Counted from the stretch's first letter, positions 24,716 through 37,112 are shown. The stretch: DNA of 64,000 bases from Straminergon stramineum (GCA_963920665.1 OY987265.1:44769001-44833000); one strand, 5' to 3'. Made by a program: numbers and translations. The notes: generated by a model from the letters alone, not told the origin.

Positions 24716-26987
24716 TTTCTTCCGTGATGCTTCTCCTTTTTTGGGTTGCCCCCCTCCTGTAGGGGGATTGGGTTTGGGCACTTGCTGCATGGTTCCCTTC
24801 GTAGCCTTCACAGTGGTGACCACTTGTGTTGGCTTTGGTGTTGGCTTCAAGGTCCTTGTCACTCCATTGATGCGAGACGACGATCCCATAGATGGAAGAT
24901 TTGCAACCTGATTGCACATAATACTACCATACATACTGTTAGAACTAAATGATAAAACACTATAATAAGAGAGAGATACAGAATGTCCAATACAATGTCT
25001 AAAACAACACACCAATGTCTAGCTCCCATCTATGTTCTTGTCCCATCCAATATGAGAAATACCTCTCAAGGATTGGAGTGCCCTGCCAAGGCAATAGGAG
25101 TACCCTCTCCCTCAATGGATGCAGGTTGAGCCACTATGGAATATGGATCTGCAGGGACGTCCACGAGAGCGCTCACCGCGTTATCAACAAGCGTTGCAAA
25201 GGGGTTAAGGGCCACTCCGTCAATGCCGGAAGTGGTACCCGCAGCAACATCAACCTCAATTTGTTTGGGATCAATGTCTCCTATGTTGTTTGGTGGATGG
25301 TCCATCAAGTAATCAACCTCAGGCTCCGCGTCCTCATCTGCATCCACACCAACGTTTGCACTAACTTCACCAGCCTGTACAGCATTGGTTCTATCTCCAT
25401 CAACGTCACCTATAGTAGTGTTGTGACCGTGAAAGACTTGGGGAATATCAATGTAGACTTTGCCCTGCAAGAGTGCCAGGCCTGCGGGCGTTGATGCAAG
25501 TATCTAATGCTGTACACTATCAGGGCCAAAGGATTGCACAAGCAAACGGATCAAGTTATTCATCTCAGCAAGACGACCTCCAATCTCCGACCTTCATATA
25601 TTTCAAGATATCAAAAAGGGCGTCTAAGTACAAGGATTTCCAAAAGGATGTGACTCAAGCAACATAGTTATTGCTGTAGGCAGAAATTGAGATTCAACAC
25701 GCACAAGGCCTTGATCACTGATCATGACAACACAAGTCTCACAATTACCGATTTGAACACCATATGACTGCAACAGCACGGTCCCATGGTCTTGGAATTT
25801 CACCATGACATTTAGACATCTTAGACATCCACAACGACAGATTTACATCAATAGCGACATGCTATCTCACCAAAATAATCAATAAAAATATAAGCCCAAG
25901 CCCAAGCACCAACACCTTGGGGGGGATAGCCAATCCATGTCAACACAAAGAATTTAAAACATTAGGGAGGCTTCCAATGGGGGCCTCAATGTTCATGAAC
26001 ATAAACTACGTTTCCTGACCTATTAAAACCCTAAACCCACAGAGGGGCGAGAATCTGTAATTAACAACTGGAATCAGATTGTTTGCTTCAATGTCCAAAA
26101 TAGTGTCTGCATCCACATTGGCATGTCTGCACCAAGACTAAGACCTCATACCAAGCATCAAATGACTGGATTTGTGGTATCACACAAGCATTCTCACCCT
26201 AAAACTAACGACAACCCTAATTAAAGCTCGACAAAGGCTCCTTGAGGACAAGGGTTGAGGATGAAGGCAACATGATCAAGGCAACAAGTTCACTGAGATT
26301 ATCCCCCCCTAAGCCCCAACATAGAAATAAGAAGACATTGTAATGGAATCGGATTGCCTTGACTCAATGTCGAAAACAGGGTCCAAGACAATGTTGAGAC
26401 GGTCACACTAAGACTAAGACCTCGTACCAAGCATCAAACGACTGGATTTGTGGTATCACACAAGCATTCTCACCCTAAAACTAACGACAACCCTAATTAA
26501 AGCTCGACAAAGGCTCCTTGAGGACAAGGGTTGAGGATGAAGGCAACATGATCAAGGCAACAAGTTCACTGAGATTATCCCCCCCTAAGCCCCGACATAG
26601 AAATAAGAAGACGTTGTAATGGAATCGGATTGCCTTGACTCAATGTCGAAAACAGGGTCCAAGACAACGTTGAGACGGCCGCACTAAGACTAAGACCTCG
26701 TACCAAGCATCAAACGACTGGATTTGTGGCATCACACAAGCGTCGTCACCCTGAAACTCACTTAGATTGTGTAGGCGGCTACTTCTACAGAGGTTTTGGG
26801 TGGATGCAGTGGGCGCCTCGGTTGCCTCCATTGTTGAGGTGAGTGATGCGGCCACAACCCCCTCCAAAAAGTTCTTGAAAATGATGAGACCTGCACTATC
26901 CCTATCAAGATCATGATCTCCTTTTGTTAAAGTTCCTTCTCCACTTGGAAACGGAAGACAACTATGCGCACCTGAGTGAAGTGTCAT
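24716..26987 (-). other. Candidate multi-exon element-encoded gene inside the CACTA-like element
   Basis: Several minus-strand open segments look like exons. 26987-26755 starts MTLHSGAHS. 25806-25627 starts MVKFQDHGT. About 25600-25515 contains EIGGRLAEMNNLIRLLVQSF. 25470-25066 is very acidic. 24915-24716 follows an acceptor-like CAG and ends in a basic tail PKKGEASRKK before a stop. I do not recognise the protein. The heptad-like leucine segment, then acidic, then basic tail would suit a DNA-binding accessory protein of the element, but that is inference. Splice sites between the segments were not resolved. Confidence 0.3.
26151..26760. repeat. 276-bp tandem repeat, two full copies plus partial
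   Basis: The block beginning CCAAGCATCAAATGACTGG at 26151 recurs at 26427 and 26703, a period of 276 bp, with very few differences between copies one and two. Related, more diverged sequence precedes it from about 26060. The array lies inside the CACTA-like element. The third copy is interrupted after about 45 bp where the 26.7-27.0 kb exon-like ORF begins. Confidence 0.9.
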
Positions 26988-27278
26988 GTTGCACACAAAA
27001 GATTGCTCTCAATTCCAAAGCTAAATTTTTGAACAGTCTGCAAGAAGATGCCTTAGGGTTCCACGCGATAGGCAAAAGCAGGCGTCCAGTTTTTTAGGGT
27101 TCCACTCGACAAGCAAAAGTTGGCGGCCACTTTTTTAGGGTTCCGTAGTCACGATAGAACATCATAACGTCCATTCCAATGTCTTCTAAGACATCTAAGA
27201 GTCCTAGGTGGCACGCTTTTTTAAACCATTTCTGTCAAAATAGATGACAACAACAGTAGTATAATATAATTTCAAAAT

Positions 27279-27515
27279 CTTGGAGGGCTGCCCATGTTTC
27301 CATATTTTTTTTATGAAGATGCTTGGAGGCCTACCCATGTTTCCATATTTTAATTTTAAATAGGATGCTTGGAGGCCTACCCATGTTTCCATATTTTAGT
27401 TTCAAATAGGATGTTTGGAGGCCTACCCATGTTTCCATATTTTAGTTTTAAATAGGATGCTTGGAGGCCTACCCATGTTTGCATATTTTAGTTTTTAATA
27501 GGAGGCTTGGAGGCT
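27279..27515. repeat. 46-bp tandem repeat, about five copies
   Basis: The unit starting GCTTGGAGGCCTACCCATGT begins at 27321, 27367, 27413, 27459 and (diverging) 27505, with a further diverged copy upstream at about 27279. The period is exactly 46 bp. The short minus-strand ORF here (27204-27392) is a translation of the repeat. Confidence 0.9.
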
Positions 27516-28619
27516 TGCAAAGTTCTTTCATGAGATTACTTGAAAACAGTAGAGAGATTTCAGATGCCATGCATGTTTCCATATTTTTAGTTCAAATGAA
27601 CATTGTCAATTTGGATACTTTCAATCAATTAAGATGTGTTAGTTCGGACATTTTTGGTCCATTCTTTGTCATTTTAGACATTTGTTTTTGAATGTGGACA
27701 TAATAAGTGTATGTGGACCTGTGAATTTGGACCCTTTTATCTTCTTTTGTTATTTCCTAAGACGGATTTGGAATACTACAAATGTGCTCACATTTGTTTC
27801 CTTTAGTGGGATGGATGTTCCTCCTTTTGGGGTTATTGAAGTTATGAGGCCTATACATGTTTTCACATTTTTTTTAATTGGGTGCAGAACATGTCTCCAT
27901 TTTTTTCCTAAGTGGGCTTTAAGGGCCTACAAATTTTTTCCTAGAGGGTCGCCTAACACATAGCCGTCTGTGCAGACATCATGAGAATACTATAGACGAT
28001 ATGTATGTCTTAGTGCATGTTTTAGTGCATGTTTCAGTGCTCCCAAAACATTCATATGACATTGCCAATTTGCATTGAAGGTGCCTCATGTGAACCTTCT
28101 ACGCAATGCACGTCTTTGTAGTTTCCCACATCATCATGCTCCTCCATGCCACTTGTTCTTATAACTTTTGTATCAAACTATTAAGAGCACTCATGAACCT
28201 TCCCCTATGGACATTTATAGTTGGAAATCATCTTCCATGGTGAACACCCTAAACATCATAGTAAAGTTTCATGCTTTAGACACTACATAAGCTAAATTCT
28301 TGTGAATTCAATGCACGTCATCTTAGACAAACATACCTTATGTTGAAGTGCACATGTGCAAGACAATGAAGACTGCCATGCCCCATTGAATGTCTTAGGG
28401 AATGTTCGTATTGCCTTATCCTAATCTCATCATCAACATCCTCTTGTCTCATGCGCCTCAATGTAAACACCTAAATATTAATAGGAAGATCACCCTCAAC
28501 GCCAATAGGTCCTCTGAGACATCATTTACAACATTAAACATCTACGTGGATGTCTTTTGGGACGTCTTGAAGTTGCTCATGGCATTCTAGAGAAGGCCAT
28601 CAGAATGGTTAAACTAAGA

Positions 28620-28720
28620 AATTGCTGACATGGCAGTGTCTGCCAAGTCAGCATATTGTTTGCCACGTCAGCTTTGGACCACGTCATCTGCCATATCATC
28701 TGCCACGTCATCACTTTTTA
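28620..28720. repeat. Clustered GCCACGTCA-like motifs
   Basis: Five TGCCACGTCA / TGCCATATCA / TGCCAAGTCA variants follow each other at about 10-25 bp spacing in the right subterminal part of the CACTA-like element. ACGT-core motifs are known plant bZIP binding sites, but here they probably serve as element subterminal repeats. Confidence 0.5.
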
Positions 28721-29263
28721 ACATACCCTACCCAAAAAATGCTGCCCAACTCTTTTTTTCAAGTGGGCATCGTTGTTATTTAAAAATATAATAATGTAAA
28801 TGAAAATTACCCATGGTCAAAGTGGGTCCCCATTGCTGACGTGTCAAATATTGTTTTTTCAGACAACCATTTGAACATGATGATGTCAGGCACCATCTCA
28901 ACGTCAAAGTGGATGCAAATAGCAACACCACCGTGTTTTTTCACGTGAATTTCACTTTTTTCATCTCCAACATCCACTTCAACCCCTAGTAGACGTAGAG
29001 ATGTACAAGAAGACATATAGACACCAAGTTGGACATGAAATGTCCAAGCCTTAGACAGGAGCATGTCAAGGCCCGACACCAAAAAAAACGTAATTTCTTC
29101 CTAGGGCTAATGGTGGCTCCAACCTCCTAAACAGGTTAACTCACTGAATTCATTCCAGACTTCTTGCCTGCTTGGTCTAGACCTCCCCCTTCGTACACAA
29201 CTATTCGCATTTCGGAGTTTGCAAGTTTGATTGACTTCACAGATTACAATACTCCTTCCTCAA

Positions 29264-30165
29264 CCCCTAAAGTCCCAAGGCCATTTCTCTATGAGAAACG
29301 ACTCAAAACTAGCAGTTTTGTACTTCTGTTGTGTTCACTCAAGAAAACAAAAAGAATGTTTTTTTAGTATATAATTGTAGGATCTTGTACTTCATCAGTC
29401 TTAGATCATGTGATAAAAATTTCATGAAGTTTGACCATAGAAATTGGAAGATATCAACATTTGAAGTTGGAAAAAAAAAGTTTTTTTGAACATTGGCTGG
29501 CAACTTCATATGACTTTGACTGTCATTTATGGAAAAAACTTGAACTACAAACTTTGAATTGAAATTTTTTGGTGTTGAAGAATTGAGTTGAAAGTCTAGG
29601 AAAAAAATTTCAAAAAAATCCCAATTGATTTTCATTCTTTAAAAAATTGTTAACTAGAAGTAAGTCCGAGATTGAAAGAAAAACTAAATTGTTAATAGCT
29701 CTAAGATGGGATTGGAACAATATAATCCCAATGCTCAGATTGTTTTATCAAACAAACTTAACTTTGATAGACAATTTTTTTTTTAAATTGTGAAAATTGC
29801 ATTCAGAAATGAATCTTGTAAGTTATTTTTTCAAGAAAATGCTCTAATTGCTTGAAATATAAGATTGTCCATAACTTTCACATAACAAATCCAAACGGAA
29901 TGAATCAAAACTTCCCATATAGATAAAATTACAATCTATCAGATTCATTTTTTATACAATTTTCTTACAATTTTTACAATTTTTTTGTGTGAGGAGATTT
30001 TTGCCACTACACCAAAAAAAGGACTTCAATGCCATAGCTTTTGCTCCCAAGCACCAAATGAAATAAAAAACATAAAGTTTCAAAAAAATTAGGATGAATA
30101 TTGAGACCATAGGAACTTGTCCAGAATCTATTTTGTCCCTTGAGGGGACAATGAAACTTTAGGGA
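29264..30165. mobile_element. 902-bp TTAA-type element (left flank decayed to TCAA)
   Basis: The left end is CCCCTAAAGTCCCAAGG preceded by TCAA. The right end read inward is TCCCTAAAGTTTC, followed outward by TTAA (30166-30169). The interior is collinear with 9640-10290 and, in its first part, with 46075-46560. No ORF of note; the 98-codon minus ORF at 29339-29635 is Lys/Phe/Asn-rich and not conserved between copies. Confidence 0.65.
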
Positions 30166-30169
30166 TTAA

Positions 30170-31999
30170 ACTTTGTTCTAGGAACAAGGAATTTAGGATT
30201 GACATAGGAATCAATACTCCTTCACAAGCTAAAGTATCAATACAGTATTGCGCAATTGGCAAATTCTTCAATCTTTTCAGTGTTTATCGTTTTTCTTTTC
30301 TGGCTCACCCACATCTCATTCCAAGACATTGCATTTGCAACCATAGTACTAGTGACATTAGAATTGATGCCATTTAGGCTACACAAAATAGTGAAATTAG
30401 GTTGCCCCTCACTAATTTCTCAAAATTCAATACTATATAAATATGTGTTGTTATTCATTTAGCACTATATGAATATGTGCCTAAACATTACTATAGAAGG
30501 ATGTAGTTATGCAAGAACTATATGCAGTGCATGGGTTGGTGCACTACCTTAGTTCTTGGCCTAGGTTCAAAGAGTCACATGCGTCTCCATGTGGATAAGT
30601 AGTGAGTCATGAGGTAACTTCTTGGATTAGGCAACCTAATTTCACTAATTTGTGTAGAGGTGAGGTTCAACAATGGTGAAATTGGAAAGTATTGTTAGTA
30701 AGGTAGACAAGCCTAATACCATCCTGATTTGCAATCTAAATATCTTGGAGCCCAAACCTAAGAGTTAGAGGCACATATTTTCCAAAGGTGTGGGCATATT
30801 TCACAAAACAAACCTATATAGAATCATATTTTTTTGATTAAAATTGTAACTTTTGTGAATTTTTGAAGTGGTTTGGCATGAAATTACAAAACTTCTCATA
30901 GAGTGGAGTCATAATTCCGTTTGCCTAGTGAAAATTTTGAAAAACTCTATACTATAATAGATCTATTTTATACTAACCCATAGATTCCAAGTTTCCGTCT
31001 CATGACAAGCTCAAAGATGTTTGTACCTTCATGAATCCACCATGGCAAAGTACCGCATATATTGTAAACAATAGGATTTTCGACCAGAAAATAACAAGAT
31101 TTTGTCAACTACATTGTATGACGATTGAATTCAATAAGTCCGAAATGACAGAAATTTGACAGATCTCTGTCAACTAGTCGTTCGAATCAACCCCTCCAAA
31201 TTGACGGTGGAATTGACAGAGATCTATCAAATTTTTGTCATTTAAACCATGATATTCCTTGTAGTGAGATTAGTATTTTGACACATACAAATCTCACATC
31301 AAAATAATGCAAGATATATTTGGCATTTCTAAGTCTCAATTTATTGAAGGGTCTCATTTTAAATTTTAATGTACACTTATTTTATTTTAAATATAGAATG
31401 GAATTAATTGAGACTCCAACTTGTCTCATTTTAAAAAATAAGGCCTTATACAATGAGGTATAAATTAATAATAAATATTCCCTCCTTTCCAAAATGATCT
31501 TCTTGTTGGTCTCAATTTTTTGTTCCAAAATGCTTTGTGGGACTAACAAAACAACTCCAAACAATAGTTTCCCTTCCATCCATACAATCATCAATCAAAA
31601 GACAAATCAAATGACTAAAGGGGTCAATCAACACTGTTAGTTTTTATTTTTTGCACCTCTTTGAGTGTTGTTTGTTTGGAGATGAAGCTTTGGGAGTTGG
31701 TACAAAGGTTCACATATGGTCTTGGACCTATACTATCTACCTATAGAACAACAAACTCACACTCAATAATTATCTGTCGAATGGGACTCCTTAGAAATGT
31801 CCAAAAATTTTCATTTTCAATGATTCAAAACTATATTTTGAAAAGTATTCTAAAACTCAAAGTTTCTAGGACACCAAGAGTGCCCCAAATCCTACTTACA
31901 CCAGAAAATGGGTCTTTTCAATGTTATATTTAGCCTTAATCCTAAATACGTTGATGAACATGAAGATCATTTAGGGACAAAGGAACCGAGTAGAAAATT
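30170..31999. other. AT-rich intergenic with a short palindrome, no gene seen
   Basis: Near 31146-31250 an inverted repeat of about 30 bp (AAATGACAGAAATTTGACAG and its complement) flanks a short spacer, followed by CCTTGTAGTG at 31258-31267, a possible CACTA-type end without a visible partner. The ORFs at 30256, 31382 and 31661 have no domain and are not called. Confidence 0.45.
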
Positions 32000-32220
32000 A
32001 CACTATAAGAGAAAGGGGTATTTTAAGTGAGATTTTAAATATAATCCTAGACATAAGATTATAAATAATGACCTTTCAGTAAACTTCAATAAAATTTTAC
32101 TAGAAACACATATATTTCTAGTAAATTTTTACTAATAATCTCTTAAAAGGTCATTACTTATAATCTTATGTCTAGGACTATACTTAAGAACTCACTTAAA
32201 ACACCTCTCTCTTATAGTGT
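32000..32220. mobile_element. Hairpin MITE, about 220 bp
   Basis: The ends are ACACTATAAGAGA and its complement TCTCTTATAGTGT. The two arms of about 85 bp (32001-32085 and 32135-32219) are close reverse complements, sharing the block ATAATCCTAGACATAAGATTATAA-type sequence, with a loop of about 50 bp. No coding sequence. The target-site duplication is not clear. Confidence 0.75.
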
Positions 32221-33680
32221 TGTGAACAAAAAAAATCTAAAAATTGATCATTCATGAGGACTTGCTGTTGATCAAATTCAACCAAAATATAAAGTTGAAA
32301 CCATCTTCAATGTTTAGAAGTAGTTGTATAAGGGAGCCCTATTTGCATGAATTTGCATGACATAAAATAATATATTTTTAGTTGCCCTTTGGTAGGAATA
32401 TGGCCACCTAGTGTAGGAATAGACCACCAAAACTTTAGCTCTAGATCATTCAGTTTGGATACATCTAACCTAGTGAAAACCTGTAAAGCTCATATTATGA
32501 CATATTATAATTATTCAATAATAGTTTTTCAAATTTTTATTTTGTAAGAAAAATTAGGGATGTGAAAACCATTAAGGTTAACAAGTCCACTAATTATTTC
32601 ATGTTTTTAGGACTTGAGACTCAAAAGTTATAATAGAAGAGAACAAATTCACTCCAATTATGACAAAGAATAGGGCTGATGTTTTTTTCAATGATCCAAC
32701 CTAGCATACCCAAATAGAGATGAAGGAAATGTTTCTCAATGTCTACCATTGCTTGGTACATCAAAGTGTAGCTACTAGATTTGAAATAGAAGTAATCAAT
32801 AGATACATGTTGTAGCTTGGAAAAGGTGACTTGAGTCCATCAATAACTCTAACAACTATATGCAAGCTACACAAGTTATAGAAATTCAATTGTGTTTACT
32901 GCATGAGGTCACCAATAGGCCATATGAGCTCATGCCTCAATGTGTCATTAATGGCATGCATGACATCTCTTACTATAATGGACACTTTATTCCTACTAAT
33001 AGCAAATATCTTGCTACAAATGAATAGTGACGTACCATGAGTGAGTTTGAATAGATAGCGCGTGATATGGATCACAATAAAGATCGACAACCTATATCTC
33101 ATGTCTTTCTTCTACAAATGCAATCTCAAAGGTTAGATAAAGCAAATACAGGTAGCTTTGTCATGCGAAACATTTGCAACCATCTTGTGTCATTATATTC
33201 ATTCAAAAGAAACCTAAAAAATCACGTTGTTGATCAAGGCTTGATTCAATACCCAAGATCATCATCAAACACATTAAATGATGTGCAAAAGCAAAAATTG
33301 TACAAGGCAACCTGTATACCGGCATGGGTGTTGTAGACAAGTTTTCCAAAGTCATCAACTAGGATTTGCATTGGGTTACTTTGAACGTCCTCTTCCTCAC
33401 AAGGTAGAGGCAAGTACAAGACTAAATGTCATCATCAAGTGTACAATCAACAATGTTTTTTCTTGTACTGAGGGTTCTAAGTGCATTGCTCCTTCTCTAC
33501 CTATATGGATCCTACAAGGATTGTGCACTTGATGATGACATTCAGTGTGTGGCTATTGTTGCAACTCTATACTTGTGAAAAAATTATTTTACTATGCCTA
33601 AATGACGTCTAAAATTCAACTAAAAGTATATTTACTAGTTTTCACTTAATTAACCGTGGTTGAGCTCTTACTCATCCTAA
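32221..33680. other. Intergenic with weak ORFs, possible degraded coding sequence
   Basis: Between about 32880 and 33535 the base composition is less AT-rich and two overlapping plus-strand ORFs occur (33067-33336 and 33278-33532). One carries a small Cys cluster (CKSKNCTRQP... HGCC). Codon phase is not continuous and I recognise no family. It may be a decayed element gene. Confidence 0.3.
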
Positions 33681-33684
33681 TTAA

Positions 33685-33907
33685 CCCTTGAAAGGCCCTT
33701 GGGGTCCCCCTATACGACTTGTATTTAGCTTTATAACTCTTCAATTGTAGTTTAATAGATGATTTATGATAAATTTTTATTTATGTACTATCATGATCAT
33801 TAGTTTACATTGTATTGAAAAGTATTTGGTCAATGTTTTCCTAATCAAACACCATCAAATGCATAATATACTATACGACCGCAAATGGCTTTCATGCCCT
33901 TTTAGGG
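33685..33907. mobile_element. 223-bp TTAA-flanked miniature element
   Basis: TTAA flanks it at 33681-33684 and 33908-33911. The ends are CCCTTGAAAGGCCC and, read inward from the right, CCCTAAAAGGGC, so about 10 of the first 14 positions match. A second internal pair, CTATACGAC near 33710 and 33873, is a direct repeat. It is the smallest TTAA element in the window. Confidence 0.65.
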
Positions 33908-34508
33908 TTAAACATTTCTCATATGGTTTGTCCTACATCCCACTACCATACTAGTATAAGGGTCTTGTCTTCACATTCCTCCGAATATCGATGTAAGTGG
34001 TCCTCCAAATTCACTTGTCAAGTATATATTCACCTCACTTGAATATAGTACTAAAATTTTCTAAAATTAAATTTCAAAGAGGACTAAAATTCTACTCATA
34101 GTTTGATAAATTGATTGCCAAATTAACTAAGAAAATTTTGATTTTAATCACAATCAACATATTTTTGATGATTGTTTTTTTATTTCAAGGAATATAGTGG
34201 TTGGATCAACATACAAAATTCGGTTTTTTTCACAATCAAAACAATTCAATTGAACTTGTGTTGATTTCAGACCCCTTTTTTTTGTAGTGCCTCTTCAAAT
34301 GAAGAAGAGACAATAGTCATACATATCATTCACAAGGTTTAGCACTTCCAAGAAAGCGGAATTGTGACAAATATTGTAGTAGAGTGTCATTTCAACTGAA
34401 TGAAACCGCAACGGAACATATGGACTCTCATTTCCAAACCCAAATAGAAGTTGACTATGTCAAGAAGACTGCCTTGTAGCCTACACCACCTCAGGTGGCA
34501 ATTATCTC

Positions 34509-34765
34509 CATTAGAGGAGTTTTGAGGGGTCTGGAGGGCTGAGTGTTCCCCTGGGTTTCCAGACCCTAGGAATTGCCCCGCAGCAGTTGCTTGACGTGGC
34601 ACAACAACTGCCACGTCACTTTTTTTTTCTTTGAATTTTTTTTCAACTTTCTTTTACATTTAAAAATTTAAAAAAAAATTCTAACAGCCGTTCTTGGACT
34701 ATTGGGGGAACAATGTCGGGAACACATCCGAAACAGCCCTCCATACCCCCAAAACTCCTCTAATG
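34509..34765. mobile_element. 257-bp MITE with about 32-bp terminal inverted repeats
   Basis: The left end CATTAGAGGAGTTTTGAGG and the right end read inward CATTAGAGGAGTTTTGGGG continue to match through GGAGGGCTG, about 32 bp with three differences. Near 34592-34618 a GACGTGGCA / TGCCACGTC palindrome occurs. No coding sequence. It is unrelated to the TTAA families. The target-site duplication is not evident. Confidence 0.8.
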
Positions 34766-36489
34766 CTTAGCCTCCCTCCTAGGCTGAATCATCCAAGGGA
34801 ACCACACTAGTTGTATTCTCCTCCTTTTTCTTTCAATGGTCACCTTCTTCCCAAAAAAGAAAAAAAAAAGACTGCAAAATGTAAAGTTGACCACTTGGGA
34901 TTTGATTTTTTAAAGACATATAGTAAAAAGGATATCTATAGGGGATTGACAATACTAAAGATTGGTAGAACCCTAAATTCTAAAAAACAAAAAAGTTGTA
35001 TAGGACAATATGCATTGCAATAGGCGAGCACACTTCATGAATAGAAATAACTGATTATGGCAAAATTGTTTTTTACAACAACTTTAGATGTCCTCAACAT
35101 TTAAATTTTTTTATTTTAGGAGTTCATTACTAAGTGATGTGCTCAAATGACCAAGTGCAAAGACCATATACAAGTAAATTGGGAAGCCTCTAGAGAATGT
35201 GGACAAATGTATAGGAAACTTGGAAATAAGTAAGTATCAATACTTGATTCAAGAGCACATTGGAAATTCCAAAGCATATTAACAAAGACAAGAGATGAAG
35301 ACGATTTTCCTATTGCATCTTTTGTAGTAGAAATTAAACCTTCCATCTTCCACAATAAACCCTCCCGTTGCATTGCATGCACACACTGAATTCATTGATG
35401 AAAAACTCCGACCGCTTTGAGGCTACGTTAGACCATCTCCAAACCATATCTTTGATCATCCAAAATGGAACCTCCAAATTTTCAAGGAAAAGTCTTTTCT
35501 AAACATGCATGAGTGCAAACAAAAAGCCTCATGAACAACATGACCTCGACACCAAAATGAATGTCCACAAGAATTGTGAAGAAGCTGAAGCATGAGCATG
35601 GTCCCTATTCCATTGCATGGCCTCATTGAAAATTCAAGAAATTGAGGACAATTCAAAATCCAAGAAGATGAGTGATTGATGAGGACCACTCGAGTGGAAT
35701 GAAAAGTGAATTGAAGAGGACTCCGCCCACAATGTGAATTTGATGGTTTGGAAAAATGAATCCTTGGTGTGACCACCCACTTTTATGCAACAATTGTATT
35801 TGCCTTATTTGTAGGTTACTCCAAATCTAGATCTATCAGATGACCTCAAGTCTAAATGCACTATCACTAAGTAACGCCATGAATATAGAAATTTAACCTT
35901 TAAAGGACATTGCAAGCTCAATCAACATTTTGAATGTCAAACTTGAATTTTTCACAAAATTCTTGATTTTAAATGCTTTTAATCTTAACTAAGAAAATTT
36001 ATCTCCAATAATCTATTTTGTATTTCATTCTTTTTTCGAAATGATTAAAATTCTAATTTTTGTGACACTTTGAAGATAGCATCTTGAAAGCTCAAAATAC
36101 ACCACTTTTAAACATTCTCTTTTAAATTTTTGTTGGTGTGAGCTCAAAGAATATACCAATTACACCATGATATTTATCACTATTACTTCCATTTTTCTTA
36201 AGAATTTCATATTATTTTAAGCATTTTTATAATTATATGATTTTTTCAAATAAATTTTTTCAAAAAATCATACAAAATTCAATTTGATGTTTTTAATTAA
36301 TAAAAAATGAAAATAAATTTTAGATATATATTACCATATGTGAAAATATCAAATTTTTGAAATGTGTGTTCTATTGTTGAAATTTAATGAATTTTGACCA
36401 AGCCTGGACGTGAAATATCTCTTAAGATTTAAAAAAGACAATCCCATATAGTGACAGGGCCTTCCCCTAAAACCACACATGGATTTTAA
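34766..36489. other. Intergenic, no supported gene
   Basis: A TTAACCTTTAAAGGAC motif at 35893 may be one end of a TTAA element whose other end I cannot find. ORFs at 35143-35382 and 35456-35776 on the minus strand lack domains and are not called. Confidence 0.35.
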
Positions 36490-36689
36490 AATTTAAATCC
36501 ACTCTTCTATATAGCCATTTGAGAAGAAGCCACTAGTGTCTACAAGTAGAATATGAAGTGCTTTAGAGTTTTGGGTAATGTGAAAGGGTTGGGTTGTTGA
36601 AATCAGGTTATCGGGATCTACCTCATTACAAAAAAGTTTGTGGGATATACCATTACAATGCTCTCTCATTTGGCCAAGATTGTAGATGC

Positions 36690-37050
36690 TCCAAGGGAGG
36701 CAACCTATTTTTGACCACTTAAGCAAATACACGTATCTGCAAGGGCGGTTTCAACAATAGGGAAATTTTCCTATGTACAAAAATAGAGTTCAAAGGTCTC
36801 CATAATTTTTCAGATTTTTATTATTGAAAATAGAATTACTACAAATGTTTTAGCTAAAGATTTTATTCAACCCATATTGGTCATATAGATCTTCATGTTT
36901 TTGACCAAGGAATGGTTGCAAAATCCAACAAGAGTTAGTTGCAATATTGAGAATCTTGTAGCCAATCATAATGCACTATAGCTACACCAAGAAGTGTGCC
37001 ACCATTAATCATTGTTAATTACCTCCTGATTAAAATTACTCCACCCTACA
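36690..37050 (-). repeat. Dispersed repeat holding an empty TTAA target site
   Basis: This is the reverse-complement paralogue of 50167-50495 joined to 51423-51452. The shared ends include GTAGGGTGGAGTAATTTCA. Where the other copy carries a 927-bp element, this one has a single TTAA at 36719-36722 (minus strand: ATTTGC TTAA GTGGTC). Confidence 0.85.
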
Positions 37051-37112
37051 TAATGGGGCGGTGATTAGGAACAGGTTGCTTCCCTTACTACTCATCAAGA
37101 AAAAGCCCCCCT

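Larger units (their letters stand above)
23129..29105. mobile_element. Putative 6-kb CACTA-like DNA transposon, non-autonomous
   Basis: The left end is CACTAGAAGAAAACACG and the right end read inward is CCTAGGAAGAAATTACG, similar but not identical. GCT lies just outside each end (23126-23128 and 29106-29108), matching the 3-bp duplication expected for CACTA elements. Both outer kilobases are crowded with short AGACAT / ATGTCT / GGACAT motifs in both orientations, like the subterminal repeats bound by CACTA proteins. No DDE transposase is seen. The interior carries exon-like ORFs on the minus strand and two tandem arrays. Confidence 0.5.

Noticed and set aside
25015..25494. Plus-strand 159-codon ORF inside the CACTA-like element
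   Set aside because: It is antisense to the exon-like acidic segment on the minus strand and has no domain.
33067..33532. Possible piggyBac transposase C-terminus because of a small Cys cluster
   Set aside because: The Cys spacing does not match the known C-terminal Cys-rich domain, the frame is not continuous, and no DDE region is nearby.
35893..36440. TTAACCTTTAAAGGAC as the end of another TTAA element
   Set aside because: No matching right end or flanking TTAA could be found.
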